A stretch of 64,000 bases of DNA. Source: JBBDXS01 sp040902195. Its GTDB lineage: Bacteria > Chloroflexota > Dehalococcoidia > DSTF01 > RBG-16-68-14. The stretch is taken from positions 62,001 to 126,000 of the forward strand of contig JBBDXS010000014.1 of the NCBI GenBank assembly GCA_040902195.1, in the 5' to 3' direction. The position numbers were made by a program, and so were the translations under genes. The notes beneath the pieces were generated by a model. That model saw nothing but the letters and a program-made list of their open reading frames with translations, was not told the origin of the DNA and searched no databases. Below are positions 1 to 8,433 of the stretch, in pieces (positions within the stretch are counted from its first letter, which is position 1; each line of letters starts with the position of its first letter).

Positions 1-2
1 TC

Positions 3-47
3 GGCTACACGGTCGGCTGGCTGCTCGCGAGGGGCCGTGCAGGATAG
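3..47 (+). CDS. C-terminal tail of an upstream gene cut by the window edge
   Basis: An open frame entering from the left edge codes for GYTVGWLLARGRAG and stops with TAG at 45-47. The stop overlaps the GTG start of yidD by 11 bases, as expected for translationally coupled genes. The visible part is too short to identify; a hydrophobic stretch followed by arginines would suit the end of a membrane protein. Frame choice rests only on the overlap, so this is tentative. Confidence 0.3.
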   Translation, partial: GYTVGWLLARGRAG

Positions 48-300
48 CCACGCGGCCATAGGGAACGCTCCGCGGCGTCGCTCTGTCGCGACGCGGTTCG
101 CCCTCCGGTACATCGAGTCGTACCGCGCGCGCATGCCTGCACGGCTGCGGCCGCGTTGCCGGTTCGAGCCGAGCTGTTCGGAGTACGGGCTGGCCGTCTA
201 CGAACGATACGGCTTCGTCCGCGCGACGGCGAAGACGGTTTGGCGGCTGTTGCGCTGCAATCCGTTCCGGCGCGCCAGCGGCATGATCGATCGGCCGTAG
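37..300 (+). CDS. yidD: Membrane protein insertion efficiency factor YidD
   Basis: This is an 87-residue YidD-family protein, a small factor thought to assist YidC in inserting proteins into the inner membrane. The diagnostic block CRFEPSCSEYGLAVYERYGF lies at residues 41-60, with Cys41, Cys47 and a third cysteine in the LLRCNPF motif near residue 74. Length fits the family (about 70-100 residues). It starts with GTG just after a GGGG-rich site and overlaps the preceding frame, so it belongs to an operon extending left of the window. In many bacteria yidD sits beside rnpA, rpmH and yidC; those genes are not visible here. Confidence 0.9.
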   Translation: MQDSHAAIGNAPRRRSVATRFALRYIESYRARMPARLRPRCRFEPSCSEYGLAVYERYGFVRATAKTVWRLLRCNPFRRASGMIDRP

Positions 301-301
301 T

Positions 302-1093
302 CTACATCGCGGACGCGGTCGACCCGCCGTCGACCTGGATGGTGGTACCGGTGATCTGCCGTGCCGGCCCCGAGGCGAGGAAGACGACCAGCGCTGCGAC
401 GTCTCCAGCTTCCGCGAGACGCCGGAGCGGGATGCGCTGCGCCTCCTCCGCGAGGACCTCGTCCAGCGAGCGGCCCGCGCCTTGCGCACGGGCGCCGTAG
501 AGCTCGCGCATGCGATCGGTCAGCGTGAGGCCCGGGCAGACGTTGTTGACCGTGATGCCATCGGGCCCCAGCTCGCGCGAGAGCGTCTTCGCGAGGCCGA
601 CGACGGCCAATCGAGCGGCGTTCGAGAGCACCAGCCCCGGAATCGGCTCCTTGACCGCGACCGACGTGATGTTGACGATGCGACCGCCATCGGACCTCCG
701 TAGGTGGGGAAGCGCGGCACGCACGGTGCGCACGACGCTCAGGAAGTTCTGGTCGAGGGCCGCTTGCCAGGCCGCCTCTTCGTGCTGCTCGAATAGGCCC
801 GGGGGCGGGCCGCCCGCGTTGTTCACCACGATATCGATCCCGCCGAACGATTCCGCAGCCTGCGCCACGAAGCGCTCGATGTCGCCGGCGTCCGACATGT
901 CGCACGGGATGGCGAGAGCCTCGACGCCAGTCGCGGCGCGAAGCTCCTGCGCGGCGGCCTCCAGCGCCTCGATGCCACGCGCGCAGATCGCGACGCGGCA
1001 GCCTTCGCGTGCGAGGCCGAGCGCGACGGCCTTACCGATGCCGCGGCTCGCGCCACCGACAATCGCCGCCTTGCCTGCGAGTCCCAGGTCCAC
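302..1093 (-). CDS. Short-chain dehydrogenase/reductase lacking the YxxxK pair
   Basis: This Rossmann-fold SDR protein of about 263 residues is of the kind usually labelled 3-oxoacyl-ACP reductase. The start is GTG at 1093, chosen because GGAGG sits 7 bases upstream and the conserved N-terminus (DLGLAGKAAIVGGASRGIG) begins there. The nucleotide-binding GGASRGIG and the NNAG motif (VVNNAGGPP) are intact, and the C-terminal VDGG is typical. The catalytic region reads ITSVAV then LSNAARLAVVGLAK, so the position of the usual Tyr is Ser and that of the Lys is Arg. Oxidoreductase activity by the standard mechanism is therefore doubtful. It converges with yidD and diverges from the cobalamin adenosyltransferase. 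Confidence 0.85.
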   Translation of the reverse strand: MDLGLAGKAAIVGGASRGIGKAVALGLAREGCRVAICARGIEALEAAAQELRAATGVEALAIPCDMSDAGDIERFVAQAAESFGGIDIVVNNAGGPPPGLFEQHEEAAWQAALDQNFLSVVRTVRAALPHLRRSDGGRIVNITSVAVKEPIPGLVLSNAARLAVVGLAKTLSRELGPDGITVNNVCPGLTLTDRMRELYGARAQGAGRSLDEVLAEEAQRIPLRRLAEAGDVAALVVFLASGPARQITGTTIQVDGGSTASAM

Positions 1094-1122
1094 GTTCCAG
1101 CCTCCAGGAGAATCGACGGCTG

Positions 1123-1128
1123 TATAAT
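1123..1128 (+). promoter_or_regulatory. -10 box TATAAT upstream of the cobalamin adenosyltransferase
   Basis: A perfect TATAAT lies 9 bases before an ATG at 1138 and 40 bases before the adenosyltransferase start. No good -35 is visible. The predicted transcription start (about 1135) would place the 1138 ATG at the very 5' end of the mRNA. Confidence 0.6.
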
Positions 1129-1137
1129 ACACGCGAC

Positions 1138-1167
1138 ATGCACACCATCGATAGCCGGTCCGCCTGA
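1138..1167 (+). CDS. Putative 9-codon leader ORF, leaderless
   Basis: ATG at 1138 opens a reading frame for MHTIDSRSA that stops with TGA at 1165-1167, one base before the ATG of the adenosyltransferase. It begins 9 bases after TATAAT, the same spacing seen before gatB and the CopD-like gene. The main gene has no Shine-Dalgarno sequence, so a ribosome finishing this frame could reinitiate on the next ATG. A chance short frame cannot be excluded. Confidence 0.35.
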   Translation: MHTIDSRSA

Positions 1168-1168
1168 C

Positions 1169-1747
1169 ATGGCACGCCGCCCTGCCAAGTCTCAGCTCTA
1201 CACGCGCACCGGCGACGCGGGCAAGACGGCCCTCTTCGGCGGCAAGCGCGTCGCGAAGGACGACCCGCGCGTCGCCGCCTACGGCTCAATCGATGAGCTG
1301 AACTCGTTCCTTGGCGCCGCGGCGACATTCATACGTCAGCGACAGGTCGTCGGGGTCATCGAGACGATCCAGAACGAGCTGTTCAACATCGGCGCTGAGC
1401 TGTCGAGCGACAAGCCGGTGCGCCGGACGGCGAAGCAGAAAGGCTCCTTCGTGCTGGAAGCCGCGCGCGTGCGCTGGCTCGAGGACTTGATCGACGACTA
1501 CGACTCGCGTGTGCCGCCGCTGCGCACGTTCATCCTGCCTTCGGGATCGAGCGGCGGCGCGATGCTGCACGTCGCGCGGGCGGTCTGCCGCCGGGCAGAG
1601 CGCGAGCTGATCACGCTCTCGCGGACGGCGCAGATCAATCCGAACGTCCTTGCCTACATGAACCGCCTCTGCGATCTGCTCTTCGCGATGGCACGATACG
1701 TGAACAAGGCGTCGCGCCGGACTGAGACCGCCTGGCGAAAGAGCTAG
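1169..1747 (+). CDS. pduO: PduO-type ATP:cob(I)alamin adenosyltransferase
   Basis: This 192-residue enzyme transfers the adenosyl group of ATP to cob(I)alamin, making coenzyme B12. The N-terminal signature LYTRTGDAGKTALFGG (residues 11-26) is the ATP-binding loop of the PduO family. The later motifs CRRAERELI and MNRLCDLLFAMARYVN are the conserved cobalamin/ATP-site helices. Length matches stand-alone PduO proteins. No SD precedes the ATG; a 9-codon frame ends one base upstream. The rhomboid gene starts 3 bases after its stop, so the two are probably cotranscribed, though no functional link between them is known. Confidence 0.93.
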   Translation: MARRPAKSQLYTRTGDAGKTALFGGKRVAKDDPRVAAYGSIDELNSFLGAAATFIRQRQVVGVIETIQNELFNIGAELSSDKPVRRTAKQKGSFVLEAARVRWLEDLIDDYDSRVPPLRTFILPSGSSGGAMLHVARAVCRRAERELITLSRTAQINPNVLAYMNRLCDLLFAMARYVNKASRRTETAWRKS

Positions 1748-1750
1748 CGC

Positions 1751-2530
1751 GTGATCCCGATCGGCGATAGCGTCCGGTCGCGGACCTTCCCGTTCATCAA
1801 CCTCACGATCATCGCGCTCAACGTCCTCGTCTTCTTGTACGAGCTTACGCTGACCACGACGCCACAGCTTCGCGGGTTCTCCGATCTCGACCAGTTCATC
1901 TACAACTGGGGCGCGATCCCGGCCTGCCTCGTCGATTGGGCCGGCGGCCACCCGGACGCGCCGCAGCGCCAGCTGTCGTTCTTCTGTTCCCAGCCATCGA
2001 ACGTCGGGCTCACACCGTTCGCGTCGCTGTTCATTCACGGCGGCTGGCTGCACCTGATCGGCAACATGATCTTTCTGTGGGTCTTCGGCGACAACGTCGA
2101 AGATGCGATGGGGCACCTGCGGTACGCGGTGTTCTACGTCATCGTTGGGCTGGCGGCCACAGCCGCGCATATCGCCGTGAGCCAGAACGATCTCACGCCC
2201 GCGATCGGCGCAAGCGGCTCGATTGCGGGCGTACTGGGCGCCTATATCGTGCTCTATCCACGTGCAACCGTCACCGCGATCCTGCCGCTGTTCCTGTTCT
2301 TCTGGCTGCCGTTTTACATCCCGGCAGTCTTCCTGATCGGGCTCTGGTTTGTGCTCCAGGTCTTCAGCGGCATTGCCGGACTCGCCAGCACGGACGTCGT
2401 TGGAGCAGGCGGAGGTGTAGCGTGGTTCGCGCACATCGGCGGCTTCGTAGGGGGCGTCGCGCTGGTGCGCTTGTTCATGCTGGCACGGCCGCCGCCTGCG
2501 CCGGCCGCCGCCCCACGGCGGAGGCGATAG
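1751..2530 (+). CDS. Rhomboid family intramembrane serine protease
   Basis: This is a polytopic membrane protein of 259 residues with a GTG start. Rhomboids cleave substrates within the membrane using a Ser-His dyad. The oxyanion and catalytic elements are visible: HGGWLHLIGNM (residues 97-106, Asn105), GASGS with Ser155, and FAHIGGF with His228. Hydrophobic segments occur near residues 15-31, 104-120, 125-145, 155-170, 175-205 and 228-245. The loop between residues 35 and 90 is long with two cysteines. The C-terminus is a short proline/arginine tail. It follows the cobalamin adenosyltransferase by 3 bases. Confidence 0.92.
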   Translation: MIPIGDSVRSRTFPFINLTIIALNVLVFLYELTLTTTPQLRGFSDLDQFIYNWGAIPACLVDWAGGHPDAPQRQLSFFCSQPSNVGLTPFASLFIHGGWLHLIGNMIFLWVFGDNVEDAMGHLRYAVFYVIVGLAATAAHIAVSQNDLTPAIGASGSIAGVLGAYIVLYPRATVTAILPLFLFFWLPFYIPAVFLIGLWFVLQVFSGIAGLASTDVVGAGGGVAWFAHIGGFVGGVALVRLFMLARPPPAPAAAPRRRR

Positions 2531-2663
2531 GGTAGCGAGCGGCTTGACCGCGGACCGCTGCCTTGCTAGGTTAGAACGTCAGCCGAAGAGTCGCGGGTGG
2601 CGGTCCAGGTAAGGCGCGTCCGCGACGGCTGTCAGCTCTCATAACTACGGAGGAATGACCACA

Positions 2664-3365
2664 ATGGCTGACGTGCAGCTGACTGTAGACCAGCGTCTCG
2701 TGACCGGCAAGAAAGTGAAGTCGCTCCGCAAGCAAGGGCTGATGCCAGCCCACCTTTACGGGCGCGGCACCGAGTCACTCACGCTCCAGACCGAGACATC
2801 GAACATCGTTCATCTCCTGCGAACCGCAGGTCGCAACGCGATCATTGACCTGATGGTCAACGGCGAAGGCGAGCCGCGCCCCGTCGTCTTGCGCGGCGTG
2901 CAGCGCAACCCGATCACGGACGAGCTGGTCCATGTGGACTTCTTCCAGATTTCGCTCACCGAGAAGCTTCGCGCTGACGTAGCGCTTCATTTCACAGGCG
3001 AAGCTCCCGCTGTGCAGGTCTACAGCGGCGTGCTGCTGCACAGCATTGACCACATCACGGTCGAAGCGCTGCCGCGCGCCATCCCCGAACGTATCGAAGT
3101 CGACATCTCCGGGCTCGAAGAGCTGGAGTCGGCGCTGTTCGTGCGCGACCTGCCGGTTCCCGATGACGTCGAGGTGATCACTGACCTTGACATGATGGTC
3201 GTCAAGATCGAGACGCCTCGACTTGCCGCCGCCGACGAAGACGTGGCGACCGCAGCCGAACTAGCAGCAGCCGAAGCCGCGGCAGCCGAAGGCGCCGAGG
3301 AAGGCGCCGCCCCTGCCGAGGGTGGGACTGGAACCGCCACACCCGAAGCGCCCTCGGAGTCGTAG
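2664..3365 (+). CDS. rplY: 50S ribosomal protein L25 (TL5/CTC form)
   Basis: This two-domain L25/CTC protein of about 233 residues binds 5S rRNA in the large subunit. The N-terminal domain begins ADVQLTVDQRLVTGKKVKSL and includes the LYGRG motif. The C-terminal TL5 domain contains the LEELESALFVRDLPVP segment. The last 45 residues are a low-complexity Ala/Glu tail. GGAGGA at 2649-2654 directly abuts an ATG at 2655 but is 9 bases before the ATG at 2664, so the latter is preferred. It stands alone on the plus strand and converges with fmt. Confidence 0.93.
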   Translation: MADVQLTVDQRLVTGKKVKSLRKQGLMPAHLYGRGTESLTLQTETSNIVHLLRTAGRNAIIDLMVNGEGEPRPVVLRGVQRNPITDELVHVDFFQISLTEKLRADVALHFTGEAPAVQVYSGVLLHSIDHITVEALPRAIPERIEVDISGLEELESALFVRDLPVPDDVEVITDLDMMVVKIETPRLAAADEDVATAAELAAAEAAAAEGAEEGAAPAEGGTGTATPEAPSES

Positions 3366-3369
3366 CCGC

Positions 3370-4320
3370 CTACCGGCCAAGGCGCTTTCCGATCAGCCCC
3401 GGCCGGTAGCCGCGTAGCAAGTCATCGCCCGTCACGACGCGCTTGCCCGCGCGTTGGGCCAGTACGACAGCGAGCGCGCCGCGACCGCAGCGCACCGCGA
3501 AGCCGGTGCCTTTCAGTACACCCTCATCTAGTGTGACGACGGTCCCGGGCGCAACGTCCGGCTCCGCATCGAGCGCCGCTGCTTCCCAGATCCGCAGCGG
3601 TTCGCCATCAATCGTGGTCGTTGCTACCGGCCAGGGATTGTAGGCGCGCACGCGCCGCCAGACGTCGACCGCGGGGAGCGACCAATCGATAACCGCATCT
3701 TCGCGTCGCAGCAGCGGCGCGTACGTCGAAAGCGAATCGTCCTGAGGCTGCGCGACGATGTCGCCGCGCTCCCACGCTGGCAACACCTCGATCAGCAGGT
3801 CCGCCCCAAGGACCGTCAGCTTCTCCGTGAGCGTACCGGTCGTGTCTTGCGGCTCGATGGTCAGAGCGCGCTGCGCAACCATCGGCCCGGCGTCGAGCGC
3901 GAGGACGACCTCGATAATCGTGACGCCCGTCTCCTCTTCGCCTGCCAGGAGCGCGGCGGCTATAGGCGAGGCGCCGCGGTACTTCGGCAGCAGCGACGCG
4001 TGGACGTTGAGGACGCCGCGCTTCGGGATGTCGAGCAGCTCTTGCTTGAGGATCTGGCCGTACGCCGCAATCACGATGGCGTCCGGCTCCAGCGCGCGAA
4101 TGTCCGCGAGCGCCTCGGGCCTGTTCACGCGCTCGGGCTGCAGCACGCGTATGCCGCGCGCCAGCGCGTACTCCTTCGCCGGCGGCGGGCGCAGGGCACG
4201 GCCGCGCCCAGCCGGCCGGTCCGGCTGCGCGACGACGCCGACGACATCGTGCTCGCTGTCGACGAGACGTTGCAGCGCCGGGAGCGCGAACTCCGGTGAG
4301 CCCATGAAGACGACACGCAT
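3370..4320 (-). CDS. fmt: Methionyl-tRNA formyltransferase
   Basis: This 316-residue enzyme formylates initiator Met-tRNA using 10-formyltetrahydrofolate. The hydrolase-like N-domain has the catalytic residues Asn105, His107 (LNVHASLLPKYRG) and Asp143 (LDAGPM), equivalent to N108/H110/D144-type positions of the E. coli enzyme. The C-terminal OB-like tRNA-binding domain follows and ends in the basic IGKRLGR. It is the last gene of a minus-strand run, starting 2 bases after the SAM hydrolase-family gene. The usual partner def is not in the window. Confidence 0.95.
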   Translation of the reverse strand: MRVVFMGSPEFALPALQRLVDSEHDVVGVVAQPDRPAGRGRALRPPPAKEYALARGIRVLQPERVNRPEALADIRALEPDAIVIAAYGQILKQELLDIPKRGVLNVHASLLPKYRGASPIAAALLAGEEETGVTIIEVVLALDAGPMVAQRALTIEPQDTTGTLTEKLTVLGADLLIEVLPAWERGDIVAQPQDDSLSTYAPLLRREDAVIDWSLPAVDVWRRVRAYNPWPVATTTIDGEPLRIWEAAALDAEPDVAPGTVVTLDEGVLKGTGFAVRCGRGALAVVLAQRAGKRVVTGDDLLRGYRPGLIGKRLGR

Positions 4321-4322
4321 CG

Positions 4323-5141
4323 CTAGCGCCTCCGCACCAGCACAGGATCGCCCATTTCGACAGCGAGCGCGTCAGCCGCGCTGCCGCCCGGCTGCGCGAC
4401 CTCGAGGTAGCCGCTACTCCCAACGAGCGCAACAAGCGCCGAGGCCTCAGCGTACGTTCGCACGAGGCCGGGCACCGACTCGCCCGCCAGCTCGACGGCG
4501 ATGGCGCCATCCGGCAGGTCGGGCGCGCGCGCATCTGTGATGATATTACCGAACCGATCGATGTGGATGACGCGGGCCTCGAGCGAGCCGTCATTGCGGC
4601 GGCGCGCACGCAGCGGCGGGAACGCAAGCACGCTCTCGACGGGCTCGCCCAGCTCGTGCGGAGGGAGACCAATCGACAGGTGCGCCGCAGCGGGCGCGAA
4701 GATGTCGCGTCCGTGGTACGTCGCGCTTACGGGCTCGCGCAGGTACGTTGAGTTCGCGATCGCAAAGGCGCGATGGCCGTCGGGGAGCGGGACGAGCGCG
4801 ACGCCGTCGCTATCGCTCGGCCGCGCATCGTCAGGAAGCGCAGCCGACAGCACGCCGTTGTCCGGCCCGACGAAGCAGCCCCGATGTGTAACCAACGCCA
4901 GCGCGCGCCGCTCCGTCCCGACGCCGGGGTCGACGACAGCGACGTGTACCGCGCCTTCGGGAAAGAACGGCCATGCCGATTGCGTGACAAACGTCGCTTG
5001 CAGGACGCGCTGCGGCCGCACGCCGTGGCTGATATCGATGACCTGCGCATCGGAACTGATGCTGAGGACCACGCCCTTCATGGCCGCAACGTAGGGGTCG
5101 CTCGTTCCGAAATCCGTCGTGAGCGTGATGAGCGGACGCAC
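4323..5141 (-). CDS. SAM hydroxide adenosyltransferase (DUF62 family)
   Basis: This 272-residue protein belongs to the DUF62/SAM hydroxide adenosyltransferase family, which hydrolyses S-adenosylmethionine to adenosine and methionine and is related to fluorinases. The family N-terminus TTDFGTSDPYVAAMKG (residues 8-23) carries the conserved Asp. Other hallmarks are VAVVDPGVGT, FVGPDNGVL and FGNIITD. It starts 3 bases after the peptide-binding protein and ends 2 bases before fmt. Placement next to fmt could reflect methionine/SAM metabolism, but that is inference. Confidence 0.9.
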   Translation of the reverse strand: MRPLITLTTDFGTSDPYVAAMKGVVLSISSDAQVIDISHGVRPQRVLQATFVTQSAWPFFPEGAVHVAVVDPGVGTERRALALVTHRGCFVGPDNGVLSAALPDDARPSDSDGVALVPLPDGHRAFAIANSTYLREPVSATYHGRDIFAPAAAHLSIGLPPHELGEPVESVLAFPPLRARRRNDGSLEARVIHIDRFGNIITDARAPDLPDGAIAVELAGESVPGLVRTYAEASALVALVGSSGYLEVAQPGGSAADALAVEMGDPVLVRRR

Positions 5142-5144
5142 CGG

Positions 5145-6794
5145 TTAGTCACCCGAGCTGCTGGAAACGCCCTGCAGCCGCCAGCGTTCTACTCCCTCGA
5201 ACCGCGAGCTTTGCGTGAGGAGCAGGCCGGGGCTGAGCCCCTGCAGGCCGGAGCGGACGACGTACTGGTACGTGGGCGTGTAGAGGAGCACGGCAGGCAG
5301 GTCCTGCGCGAAGATCTCCTGAAACCTCCGATAGTCAGCGGCGCGCACAGCGGACGATGACGTCTGGCGCGCGTCCTCCAGCAGCGAATCGGCTTCCGCG
5401 TTCGAGTAGCCGGAGAGGTTTCGTCCCTGTCCGATTCCCTGCGTGCTGTGCCAAAACGGATACGGATCGGGGTCCGGCCCTGGATCGATCGTGACCAGCG
5501 CCGCCTCGAATGAGCGCGGCAGCAGGACGCCCTCGACGAACTGGCTGGCGCCGCTCACCTGCACGTCGACCTGAGCTCCAATCTCCGTCCACTGATTCGC
5601 CAGCTCCTGCGCGATCTGCGTCTGCAAAGGGTCGTCGCTGGCCGCGAGATCGAACGCGAGCGGGACGCCGTCCTTCATGCGGACGTCTCCTTGCAGGGCC
5701 CAGCCCGCTGCTGCAAGCAGCCGCTCAGCACGCGGGCGATCAAAGACGTATGCATCGGGTGTGCCCTCGTAGGCCCACATGTCGGGCACGATAGGACTGT
5801 CCAGCGGGAGCATCTGGCCCTGAAGGACAGTCTGCGCGAGCGCTTGCCGGTCGATCGCGTGCTGCAGCGCCTCGCGTACCTGCGGGTCTTGCAGGACGGG
5901 AACGCCCATGCCGAGATAGACGAGGCTAAGCGCGGTGCCGTGCAACTCGCGACGGACCCAGCGCGAATCGCCTTCGATGAACGCGAGGTCGTCTGCATCA
6001 AGGCCGGGGCGGAAGAGCGCTCCATCGACGGCGTTCGACGTGAGGGCATTCATCAGCTCGGAATCGTCGCGATAGAAGTTTAATTCGATCCGGCCGAGAT
6101 GCGGCGCGCCGGAGTGGTAGAGGGAGAACGGCTCGAGGACGGCTTTGCTCGACGTAAGCTCGATCAGGCGAAACGGCCCGCTGCCGACCGGGTCCAGGTT
6201 GAACGTCGCATCGAACAGTGCGTCGGCGTCCAGGCCGGAGAGCAGGTGTTCGGGCAGGATACCAACCGTTGCGCCGCGCGCCAGAAACGGCGCGAACGCC
6301 TGCGGCAGCGTCATGACGATCGTGCGCTCGTCCGTGATGGTCACCTGGACGTCGCGAAAGAGATCGGCCAGGTTGGGATCGCCCTGGAAGTTCGGGTCCT
6401 GGATCGCCTGCACCGTAAACCCCACGTCGCGCGACGTGATAGGCTCGCCGTCCTGCCAGTAGAGGTTCTGCCGGAGCTGAAAGACGTACGTCCGCGCGTC
6501 CGGCGTGAGCGGCTGCGCCTGCACAAGGTCGGGCTCAACGGCGCCGCTCGTGCCGAGGCGCATCAGGCCGGAGAACGTGAGCGAAGCGAGATCGGAGTCC
6601 ACTTCGTTGAACGACGCGAAGAGCGGGTTGACGCGCGCCGGCGAGCCCGCGACGCCTTCGATATAGGTGCCGCCCTGCTCGGGCACGGAATCGCCGGGCT
6701 GCTTCGCAGAAAGGAAGAGCAAGGCGGCAACGGAGATCACGCCTGCGATCAAGATGAGCAGCAGCGGCCATCGAGGACGGTAGGAACGCCTCAC
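5145..6794 (-). CDS. Peptide/nickel-type ABC transporter substrate-binding protein
   Basis: This is a solute-binding protein family 5 (DppA/OppA-like) member of 549 residues with a GTG start. The N-terminal segment at about residues 9-30 is a hydrophobic anchor or uncleaved signal; no lipobox cysteine is present, so it is probably membrane-tethered. Family features include the early PARVNPLF motif, LYWQDGEPITSRDV, and GSGPFRLIE. The C-terminal lobe carries the usual PYPFWHSTQG stretch. No permease or ATPase genes of the transporter are nearby. Instead it sits between secG and the DUF62 gene in a tight run, so any partner transporter is elsewhere. Confidence 0.88.
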   Translation of the reverse strand: MRRSYRPRWPLLLILIAGVISVAALLFLSAKQPGDSVPEQGGTYIEGVAGSPARVNPLFASFNEVDSDLASLTFSGLMRLGTSGAVEPDLVQAQPLTPDARTYVFQLRQNLYWQDGEPITSRDVGFTVQAIQDPNFQGDPNLADLFRDVQVTITDERTIVMTLPQAFAPFLARGATVGILPEHLLSGLDADALFDATFNLDPVGSGPFRLIELTSSKAVLEPFSLYHSGAPHLGRIELNFYRDDSELMNALTSNAVDGALFRPGLDADDLAFIEGDSRWVRRELHGTALSLVYLGMGVPVLQDPQVREALQHAIDRQALAQTVLQGQMLPLDSPIVPDMWAYEGTPDAYVFDRPRAERLLAAAGWALQGDVRMKDGVPLAFDLAASDDPLQTQIAQELANQWTEIGAQVDVQVSGASQFVEGVLLPRSFEAALVTIDPGPDPDPYPFWHSTQGIGQGRNLSGYSNAEADSLLEDARQTSSSAVRAADYRRFQEIFAQDLPAVLLYTPTYQYVVRSGLQGLSPGLLLTQSSRFEGVERWRLQGVSSSSGD

Positions 6795-6836
6795 CGGCGC
6801 ATTACTCCGGTGAAATGCGCAAGGGAGATAGGGATA

Positions 6837-7067
6837 CTAGGTGTAACGCACACTCAGCGCGGACATGCTGACGAAAATGATGGCAAGGACGATGGTTAGC
6901 TGAAAGAGTGTCTTTTCCAGGCCGCGCCTGGTCCGGAAGGACGAGGCGCCACCGCCACCGCCAAAAGCCGAGCCGATGTCGGTGCCGCGTGTCTGCAACA
7001 GCACGACGATGATCAGCACGATCGAGATAAGCATCTGTGCCAGGTTGAAATAGTCTCCGTATTCCAT
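6837..7067 (-). CDS. secG: Preprotein translocase subunit SecG
   Basis: This 76-residue SecG forms part of the SecYEG translocon. It has the expected two membrane segments (about residues 8-24 and 54-72). Between them lies the conserved cytoplasmic stretch with LLQTRGTDIGSAFGGGG and the following FRTRRGLEK. Length matches the family. It lies 16 bases downstream of yvcK and 42 bases upstream of the peptide-binding protein, all on the minus strand and likely one transcript. Confidence 0.93.
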   Translation of the reverse strand: MEYGDYFNLAQMLISIVLIIVVLLQTRGTDIGSAFGGGGGASSFRTRRGLEKTLFQLTIVLAIIFVSMSALSVRYT

Positions 7068-7083
7068 TGGTCTCGCCTGCCCC

Positions 7084-8427
7084 CTACAGGACGGCAGCTT
7101 CCTTCGGCTGCTCTTGTAACGCCAGCTCTGGGACGACCTGCTCGACTTCGTGACGCTGGTAGTAAATGCTCATCACTGTGGCCGCCAGCTTCTGCGCATC
7201 GTGATGATACCTGTTCTCTTCGCTAATCACGTCCGCCGCGATGACGGCTGTGCCGTTGAGTTGGATCCGGTCGATGCGGACGGGCTCAGCATGGAACGCC
7301 TCCGGAAGTCCGTTCTTTGCGATGTTGTTGTTGGCGATGACGTAGTGAAACGCCAGGTTGTTCACATGCTCCTCGAGCGCCTGATAGTGATCGCTGACGG
7401 CAAACGTATCGGTCTCTCCGTGCTCCGTCGCAACGTTGCACACGTAGACCTTGACGGCCTTCGACATCTCGATCGCGCGCCGGATGCCCTCGACGAGCAT
7501 GTTGGGCAGCACGCTGGTGTAGAGGCTGCCCGGGCCGACGACGATCATGTCGGCGTCCAGTATGGCGCGAATGGCGTCGGGGTTGGCCTGTGCGTTCTCG
7601 GGATGGATGAAGACTTGCTTAATGCGGCTGCCCCGAGCCGTGATCTTCGATTCGCCGTGGATCGCCTCGTCGTCATGCGTGACGGCGGAGAGCGTGACCA
7701 TGACGAGTGTGGACGGCAGGATCTGGCCGCGCACAGCAAGGACGCGGCTCGTTTCACGCACCGCGTCCTCGAAGTTGCCGGTGACCGCGGTCATCGCGGC
7801 GATGAACAAGTTACCGAAGCTGTGCCCTTCGAGGCCGGTACCTTCGTTGAACCGGTACTGGAAGAGCCGCGTCATGAGCGGCTCAGCGTCCGCCAGCGCG
7901 GCGATGCAGTTGCGGAGATCGCCGGGCGGCGGAAGGCCGAGCTCTTCGCGCAGGCGTCCCGAACTGCCGCCATCATCCGCGACCGTCACGACAGCAGCAA
8001 GGTTTCCGGTATGCTCCTTTAGCCCGCGCAGCAGCATCGAGAGGCCGGTGCCACCCCCAACGGCGACGATCTTTGGGCCGCGGCGCAGATAGCGGTGGTT
8101 ATAGATGATGTTGACGAGGCTCTGGTCATTGCCGGGCCGCAGGAATGCGGAGAGCAGCGACCGGTTCAGCTGCCAGATAGAGAACAGAATGACGCCGACG
8201 CTGAGCCCGACGAACAGCGCGCCTCGCACCCAGCGGGGCCAGAACTGGAGCGTAACGTAATAGGCCCAGTCCGGGAACTGGTAAGACTGATAGATCTCAC
8301 GAAGGAAATACCCGAACCCCAGCCCCATCACAGCCACGCCAACAAGAAGCAGGAACAGCCAGCGCTTGATGTGCATCCCGGGGTAGAACCACTTCAAGAA
8401 GCTGGGGTCGACCCGCAGGAAGCGCAT
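7084..8427 (-). CDS. yvcK: YvcK/gluconeogenesis factor family UDP-GlcNAc-binding protein with N-terminal membrane segments
   Basis: This 447-residue protein is longer than the usual 320-residue YvcK. The first 115 residues add a membrane region with segments around 22-45 and 70-95. The YvcK core begins at GPKIVAVGGGTGLSMLLRGL and continues with TVADDGGSSGRLR and GDLRNCIAAL. YvcK proteins bind UDP-sugars and affect cell shape and carbon metabolism; they resemble the CofD fold. The start is ATG at 8427 without an SD. A TACACT box lies 6 bases before it, so the mRNA is probably leaderless. Confidence 0.9.
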   Translation of the reverse strand: MRFLRVDPSFLKWFYPGMHIKRWLFLLLVGVAVMGLGFGYFLREIYQSYQFPDWAYYVTLQFWPRWVRGALFVGLSVGVILFSIWQLNRSLLSAFLRPGNDQSLVNIIYNHRYLRRGPKIVAVGGGTGLSMLLRGLKEHTGNLAAVVTVADDGGSSGRLREELGLPPPGDLRNCIAALADAEPLMTRLFQYRFNEGTGLEGHSFGNLFIAAMTAVTGNFEDAVRETSRVLAVRGQILPSTLVMVTLSAVTHDDEAIHGESKITARGSRIKQVFIHPENAQANPDAIRAILDADMIVVGPGSLYTSVLPNMLVEGIRRAIEMSKAVKVYVCNVATEHGETDTFAVSDHYQALEEHVNNLAFHYVIANNNIAKNGLPEAFHAEPVRIDRIQLNGTAVIAADVISEENRYHHDAQKLAATVMSIYYQRHEVEQVVPELALQEQPKEAAVL

Positions 8428-8433
8428 GGATGG

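Noticed and set aside
1129..1168. Cobalamin riboswitch before the adenosyltransferase
   Set aside because: The transcript leader predicted from TATAAT is about 35 bases, far too short, and no B12-box was seen.
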